Part shown: piece after piece, positions 60,335 to 64,000 of the stretch
Layout of the letters: each line of letters starts with the position of its first letter
Numbering within the stretch: position 1 is the stretch's first letter
Assembly: GCF_012927445.1 (NCBI RefSeq)
Contig: NZ_JABBPD010000006.1
Location: forward strand, 1-64,000
DNA: 64,000 bases
Direction: 5' to 3'
From: Rhodoferax sp.
GTDB lineage: Bacteria > Pseudomonadota > Gammaproteobacteria > Burkholderiales > Burkholderiaceae_C
Notes under the pieces: generated by a model
Seen by the model: the letters and a program-made list of their open reading frames with translations, nothing else
Databases searched by the model: none
What the model was told of the DNA's origin: nothing
Program-made: the position numbers and the translations under genes

Positions 60335-61621
60335 CTACAGGCTGGCCCGGACCGCCTCAACCCGGGCGAGATGAATCAGTTCACCGATATTTTTGCCACT
60401 GGCCCCCGTCGCCATTGCGGTGGTAGCTATTAAATGAGTAGCAATACTTTGTGCCGCCGTCAGTGCGTCCAGCAAGCGCGGGCCCTGGGGGTAGGGCGAC
60501 TCGCTCAGGCCCAGTCGGCCACGGGCATCACATTCACAGGCCAGCAGCACCTCGCCAAAGCGCTGCGGCTTGCGAAAGGCGTCGCAACGCTCCAGCAGAC
60601 GCACCAACGCCGCCGGTCCCAGCTCGCCACTGCGGTGAATGTTGCCGTGTTCGCGAGCCACCACGTCGGCCAGTTCGCGGCATTCCGTGGGCAGGCGCAG
60701 CCGCTCGCAAATGCCTTTGAGTAGTCTGGCGCTGCGTTCTTCGTGGCCAATATGGCGCGGCAGCATGTCAGGTGGCGTGGTGCCTTTGCCCAGGTCATGG
60801 AACAGGCAGGCCAGGCGCACTGGCAGGCTGGCTTGCAAACGGGCGCTCATGTCCAGCACCAGCAGCAGGTGGGCGCCGGTGTCGATTTCGGGGTGGTAGT
60901 CGGCGCGTTGCGGCACGCCCCAGAGCTGGTTCACTTCGGGCAGCAGGCGCGCCAGGGCGCCACAGTCCCGCAGCACCTCGAGCATGCGAGAAGGGGTGTT
61001 TTCCATCAGGCCTTTGGCCAGTTCCTGCCAGACCCGTTCGGCCACCAGGTGATCTGCTTCGCCTTCCTGAACCATCTCCTGCATCAGTTGCAGCGTATCC
61101 GGCGCCACCGTGAAGTCACAAAAGCGTGCCGCCAGCCGCGCCACGCGCAGGATGCGCACCGGGTCTTCGCGAAAGGCGGCGGTGACGTGGCGGAACACCT
61201 TGTGCTCCAGGTCTTGTTGTCCGCCGAACGGGTCCACCAGCGCATCAGCTGCCTGCCAGGCCGCCGGGTTCAGTGCAATTTCAGTATCAAATCGGCCTCT
61301 AGCCCCCATGGAATGTGCGCTGACAGCTATCGAATTAATAGTAAGGTCGCGACGCGCCAGATCTTCTTCCAGCGTCACATCGGGGGCGGCGTGGACGCAA
61401 AAGCCGTGGTAGCCGGGCGCGGTTTTGCGTTCGGTGCGGGCCAGTGCGTATTCTTCTTTGGTCTGCGGGTGCAGGAACACCGGAAAGTCTTTGCCGACCG
61501 GCAAAAAGCCCTGCGCGACCAAGGCCTCGGGCGTGGCGCCCACCACCACCCAGTCCCGGTCTTTTACCGGCAGCCCCAGCAGTGCATCCCGCACCGCGCC
61601 CCCCACCATGTAAATCTGCAT
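60335..61621 (-). CDS. cca: Multifunctional CCA-adding tRNA nucleotidyltransferase
   Basis: A 428-residue protein: nucleotidyltransferase head MQIYMVGGAVRDALLGLPVKDRDWVVVGATPE (metal-binding D-x-D in DRDW), LARRDLTINSIA, EDPVRILRVARLAARF, and HD domain with LACLFHDLGKGTTP and AREHGNIHR. It adds and repairs the 3' CCA of tRNAs. Two GCTA repeats are translated in frame: R7 (about residues 93-111), which together with ALNPAAWQAADALV lengthens the loop between TINSIA and DPFGGQQDL beyond the usual E. coli length, and R6 near the C-terminus (SIATHLIATTAMATGASG). The GST gene stops just 1 bp upstream. Confidence 0.94.
   Translation of the reverse strand: MQIYMVGGAVRDALLGLPVKDRDWVVVGATPEALVAQGFLPVGKDFPVFLHPQTKEEYALARTERKTAPGYHGFCVHAAPDVTLEEDLARRDLTINSIAVSAHSMGARGRFDTEIALNPAAWQAADALVDPFGGQQDLEHKVFRHVTAAFREDPVRILRVARLAARFCDFTVAPDTLQLMQEMVQEGEADHLVAERVWQELAKGLMENTPSRMLEVLRDCGALARLLPEVNQLWGVPQRADYHPEIDTGAHLLLVLDMSARLQASLPVRLACLFHDLGKGTTPPDMLPRHIGHEERSARLLKGICERLRLPTECRELADVVAREHGNIHRSGELGPAALVRLLERCDAFRKPQRFGEVLLACECDARGRLGLSESPYPQGPRLLDALTAAQSIATHLIATTAMATGASGKNIGELIHLARVEAVRASL
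60395..60445 (-). repeat. GCTA repeat, copy R6 (inside cca, sense)
   Basis: The core spacing is exact, ending GGGGGCCA in place of GGGGGCTA. It is translated as IATTAMATGA in the same frame as R4, R5 and R7. It is a direct repeat of R7, about 0.9 kb away in the same gene. Confidence 0.8.
61289..61344 (-). repeat. GCTA repeat, copy R7 (inside cca, sense)
   Basis: The core is exact apart from ACTA instead of GCTA at the first position and AT before the G run. It is translated as IAVSAHSMGARG and lies in a loop where most CCA enzymes have only a few residues. Confidence 0.85.
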
Positions 61622-61622
61622 G

Positions 61623-62306
61623 TCAGCGCTTCAGCCGGTAGGGTTCTTCGAATTCGCGAAAATCCTGTTCAGCGACCGCCTCGTCCATCCACGCCTTCAC
61701 GCCCGGCAGGGCACAGACCCGCGCCACGTAGGCGGCACTGGGCGGCGGCACCGGCAGCGCGTAGCTTTTCAGGCGCATGCAGACCGGGGCGAAATAGGCG
61801 TCGGCGATGGAGAAGTCGCCAAACAGCAGCGGTCCGCCATGGGCCGCCAGCAGCTCCTGCCACATCGTCACCAGGCGGTCGACATCGGCGCGTACCGCCG
61901 GTTTGTCCCGCCAGATCAGGGCGCCAGCGTCGGCCAGGGAGGCTTCGATGTTCATCGGGCAGTTACCGCGCAGACCGGTAAAACCCGCATGCATCTCGGC
62001 ACAGACGCTGCGGGCGCGTGCCCGGGCCGCTTTGTCACGGGGCCACAGCGTTTGGTCGGGGAATTGTTCGGCCAGGTATTCGGCAATGGCCAGTGTGTCC
62101 CACACCACCAGATCACCATCCACCAGCACCGGGACTTTGCCGGTGGGCGTTACCGCATTGATGGTGTGCTTGAAGCTGGAGTCGGCGTCAAACGAGTCAA
62201 AACGGACCTTGATCTCTTCAAACGGGATGCCGGCCTGTTTGAGCAGCACCCAGGGGCGCATGGACCAGGAAGAATAGTTTTTATTGCCGATGTAGAGCTT
62301 GAGCAT
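61623..62306 (-). CDS. Glutathione S-transferase
   Basis: ATG 62306 gives 227 residues. The thioredoxin-like half has LYIGNKNYSSWSMRPWVLLKQAG (the likely catalytic Ser in SSWS), the cis-proline in TPTGKVPVLVDGD and the conserved DTLAIAEYLAE. The helical half contains ARSVCAEMHAGFTGLR and GDFSIADAYFAPVCMRL. This serine-type GST resembles the maleylacetoacetate isomerase/zeta-like or yfcF-type proteins of proteobacteria. It begins 56 bp from the end of the transglycosylase gene and ends 1 bp before cca starts on the same strand, so they likely form one operon. Confidence 0.9.
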   Translation of the reverse strand: MLKLYIGNKNYSSWSMRPWVLLKQAGIPFEEIKVRFDSFDADSSFKHTINAVTPTGKVPVLVDGDLVVWDTLAIAEYLAEQFPDQTLWPRDKAARARARSVCAEMHAGFTGLRGNCPMNIEASLADAGALIWRDKPAVRADVDRLVTMWQELLAAHGGPLLFGDFSIADAYFAPVCMRLKSYALPVPPPSAAYVARVCALPGVKAWMDEAVAEQDFREFEEPYRLKR

Positions 62307-62361
62307 GAAGGTCTCCAAAACGCCCATGCTAGCGCATGGGGTTCGAATCACGCCGCTGCGA

Positions 62362-64000
62362 TCACGGCAATTCGGCGTTCACCACGATGGCACTGGCCTC
62401 GCGCGGTCCCACCATGCCGAGGCGGCTTTTCAGCGACTGCGGCTGGCCGGAAATCAGCGCGGCGTAGTTGGTGGTGTTGGACAGCACTTTTTTCACGTAA
62501 TCGCGTGTTTCGGTAAATGGCACATTCTCGGCCCAGATCGCGGCCTCCAGCACCGGCCCGCCGGTTTGGCCGCGCCAGCTTCTGGGGCGGCCAGGACCGG
62601 CGTTGTAGGCGGCGGCAGCCATCGGCATGGAGCCTGAGAAGTCGTCCAGCACCAGCTTGAGATAACCGGTGCCGATGGCGATATTGGTGTCGCGGTCGTT
62701 GAGTTGGTAGGGCTTGAAGTCGGTCATGCCGATTTTCTTGGCGGTCCAGCGGGCGGTCGGCGGCATGACTTGCATCAGGCCGGAGGCGCCCACGCCCGAG
62801 CGGGCGTCCATGATGAAACGGCTTTCCTGGCGGATCAGGCCATAGACATAGGCCGGGTCGAGCCCGATCTGGGTGGCGCGTTGAATCACCGCGTTTTTGA
62901 ATGGCATCGGATAGCGCTGCTCAAAATCGATCACGGATTTGGTTCGCTCACTGGTGTTGATGCAGCGGTCCCACACCTCACGCTGGCAGGCCAGATCAGC
63001 GGCGGCCAGCAACTCGCGGTCACCCATGCCGCCGTGCTGGTGCAGGTTGGTGCTGTAGTTCCATTCGCGCACGCCCTCGCTGCGCAGGCCCATTTGAATC
63101 GCATACAGACTGCGGCCCAGGCCGGGGTTCTGGCTGGCGGCAGCCCTCTCCTCTGGCGTGAGAGGCAAGGGTCGGGCCGGCGTGCTGATGCGCTGGCCCA
63201 GATCTTCCAGCGCCAGTTGCTCGTAGAAGCCGCGCACGCTGGCAATGCTTTCCAGCAAAGCGGTGACTTCAGCGCGGTCCGCGTCGGTCTTGGCCAGTTG
63301 GCTGAGGGCCCGCGCCCGCCAGTAGACCCAGGTGGATTCCTGGCGCGTCTCGGGGCTCATGGCTTTGGTGGCCGCCAGCACTTCTTTCCACTTGGCCTGG
63401 CGCAGTGCGGCGCGCACTTTCCAGCCCAGATGGTCGTCATTCAGGTCGCTGTCCTTGGCTTTGGCGAAATGTTCCGTGGCATCGCCGGACAGGCGCTGTG
63501 CCACCTGCTTGCCGATGACACCCCAAGCCCAGGACCGCTGCTCGGAACTCAAGTGCACGCTCCAGTGGTTTTCCAGCACGCTGGCGGCGGTATCCGGGTC
63601 ATTCGCTGCCATGCGGATCAGTGCCAGCACGACCCACTCTTTGGCCACACGACCGGCTGCGCCCACCCGTTTGGCCAAGTAACGGGCCGGGTTGTTGTTG
63701 ATTTCATCAATGGGGGCGGCGGCCTCGGGCGAGATGATTTCGGCCGCGACTTTCACGGCCCGGGGCTGGTTGGCTTCCATGGCCAGCCGCGCTTTGCGCC
63801 AGACGTCGGCGTCGGTCAGCTTCTTGGCGGCATACAGGCGGGTTGCTGCAAAAGTGCAGCCATCGTTGGTTTCTTTTTGGCCGTACCACTGGCGTTTGAC
63901 GTTGGCAGCCAGGTCATCGCCCGCCAGTGTTGGGTCCAGGCTGAGCTCGTAGCAGCGTACTTCGCGGTCGTCGTTCATGCGAAACAAGGGCTGCATGACG
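62362..64000 (-). CDS. slt: Soluble lytic murein transglycosylase, 5' end outside the window
   Basis: At least 546 codons are inside the window, and the frame stays open through the right edge. The protein has the long alpha-superhelical U-domain of Slt70 (many TPR-like repeats, such as ALRQAKWKEVLAATKAMSPETRQESTWVYWRARAL) followed by the SLT domain: YGLIRQESRFIMDARSGVGASGLMQVMPPTARWTA (catalytic Glu in QES), TNIAIGTGYLKLVLDDF and AAAYNAGPGRPRSW. It cleaves glycan strands to 1,6-anhydro-MurNAc, the product that AnmK in this window would recycle. The start codon is not visible. Confidence 0.92.
   Translation of the reverse strand, partial: VMQPLFRMNDDREVRCYELSLDPTLAGDDLAANVKRQWYGQKETNDGCTFAATRLYAAKKLTDADVWRKARLAMEANQPRAVKVAAEIISPEAAAPIDEINNNPARYLAKRVGAAGRVAKEWVVLALIRMAANDPDTAASVLENHWSVHLSSEQRSWAWGVIGKQVAQRLSGDATEHFAKAKDSDLNDDHLGWKVRAALRQAKWKEVLAATKAMSPETRQESTWVYWRARALSQLAKTDADRAEVTALLESIASVRGFYEQLALEDLGQRISTPARPLPLTPEERAAASQNPGLGRSLYAIQMGLRSEGVREWNYSTNLHQHGGMGDRELLAAADLACQREVWDRCINTSERTKSVIDFEQRYPMPFKNAVIQRATQIGLDPAYVYGLIRQESRFIMDARSGVGASGLMQVMPPTARWTAKKIGMTDFKPYQLNDRDTNIAIGTGYLKLVLDDFSGSMPMAAAAYNAGPGRPRSWRGQTGGPVLEAAIWAENVPFTETRDYVKKVLSNTTNYAALISGQPQSLKSRLGMVGPREASAIVVNAELP

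Noticed and set aside
62330-62365. GGGGTTCGAATC resembling a tRNA T arm
   Set aside because: The flanking bases cannot form the 5-bp T stem and no acceptor, D or anticodon arm fits; it is the gap before the GST gene.

Overview
The window reads as chromosome of a betaproteobacterium of the Comamonadaceae, probably near Rhodoferax or Polaromonas. This is inferred from gene content and order (rplM-rpsI, bactofilin-erpA-anmK-M23-tyrS-dtd, ybeZ-ybeY, cca), from the XrtB-type 'Eps' polysaccharide genes and from the overall G+C-rich coding style. No tRNA, rRNA or CRISPR array was seen.

Region 1 (1-25.5 kb) is an exopolysaccharide locus. On the minus strand at the left edge lie the start of a UDP-glucose dehydrogenase, an acyltransferase and a secreted GH5 glycosidase. 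A long plus-strand operon (2978-16199), with many 4-8 bp overlaps, encodes a flippase, a Wzy/WaaL-type polymerase, two GT2 and three GT4 glycosyltransferases, a UDP-glucuronate 4-epimerase-like enzyme, three acyltransferase-3 proteins and one hexapeptide acetyltransferase. Facing it on the minus strand (16246-24633) are a second hexapeptide acetyltransferase, a WecG/TagA transferase and the assembly set epsG-epsF-epsE-epsD-epsL-epsB, read in order from epsB. Upstream is a PEP-CTERM-like exported protein with an unusual leader: a hairpin covers its Shine-Dalgarno and a 10-bp-period repeat array lies further up. The exosortase (XrtB/EpsH) and EpsI that usually accompany this set are not in the window.

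Region 2 (25.9-36.3 kb) is housekeeping: rlmJ, rplM-rpsI, a membrane coiled-coil protein, bactofilin, erpA, anmK, an M23 peptidase, tyrS, dtd, ybeY, ybeZ and ruvA. Region 3 (36.3-41.6 kb) separates ruvA from ruvB and carries a single-chain restriction-modification enzyme, a RelE/HigB-type toxin-antitoxin pair with its own operator and an alpha-carbonic anhydrase.

Region 4 (41.7-49.2 kb) returns to core genes: ruvB, a phosphatase, a DUF4136 lipoprotein, ttcA, folB, a probable pteridine reductase, a COG1565 methyltransferase, a universal stress protein and a DUF4395 protein. Region 5 (49.3-53.5 kb) is mobile: a 1.5-kb insertion sequence with clear terminal inverted repeats, a LysR-YeiH pair, and an internally deleted IS66-like remnant that keeps both ends. 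Region 6 (53.6-64 kb) holds trxC, a ROK sugar kinase, a PAS-GGDEF-EAL protein, a TctE/TctD-like two-component pair, cca, a glutathione transferase and the 3' part of a lytic transglycosylase.

The most striking non-gene feature is a family of seven copies of a short repeat between 34 and 61.4 kb, with fixed internal spacing (GCTA-N10-AGCT-N6-GCA-N8-GGGGGCTA). Five copies lie inside genes and are translated; the four sense-oriented ones all use the same reading frame.
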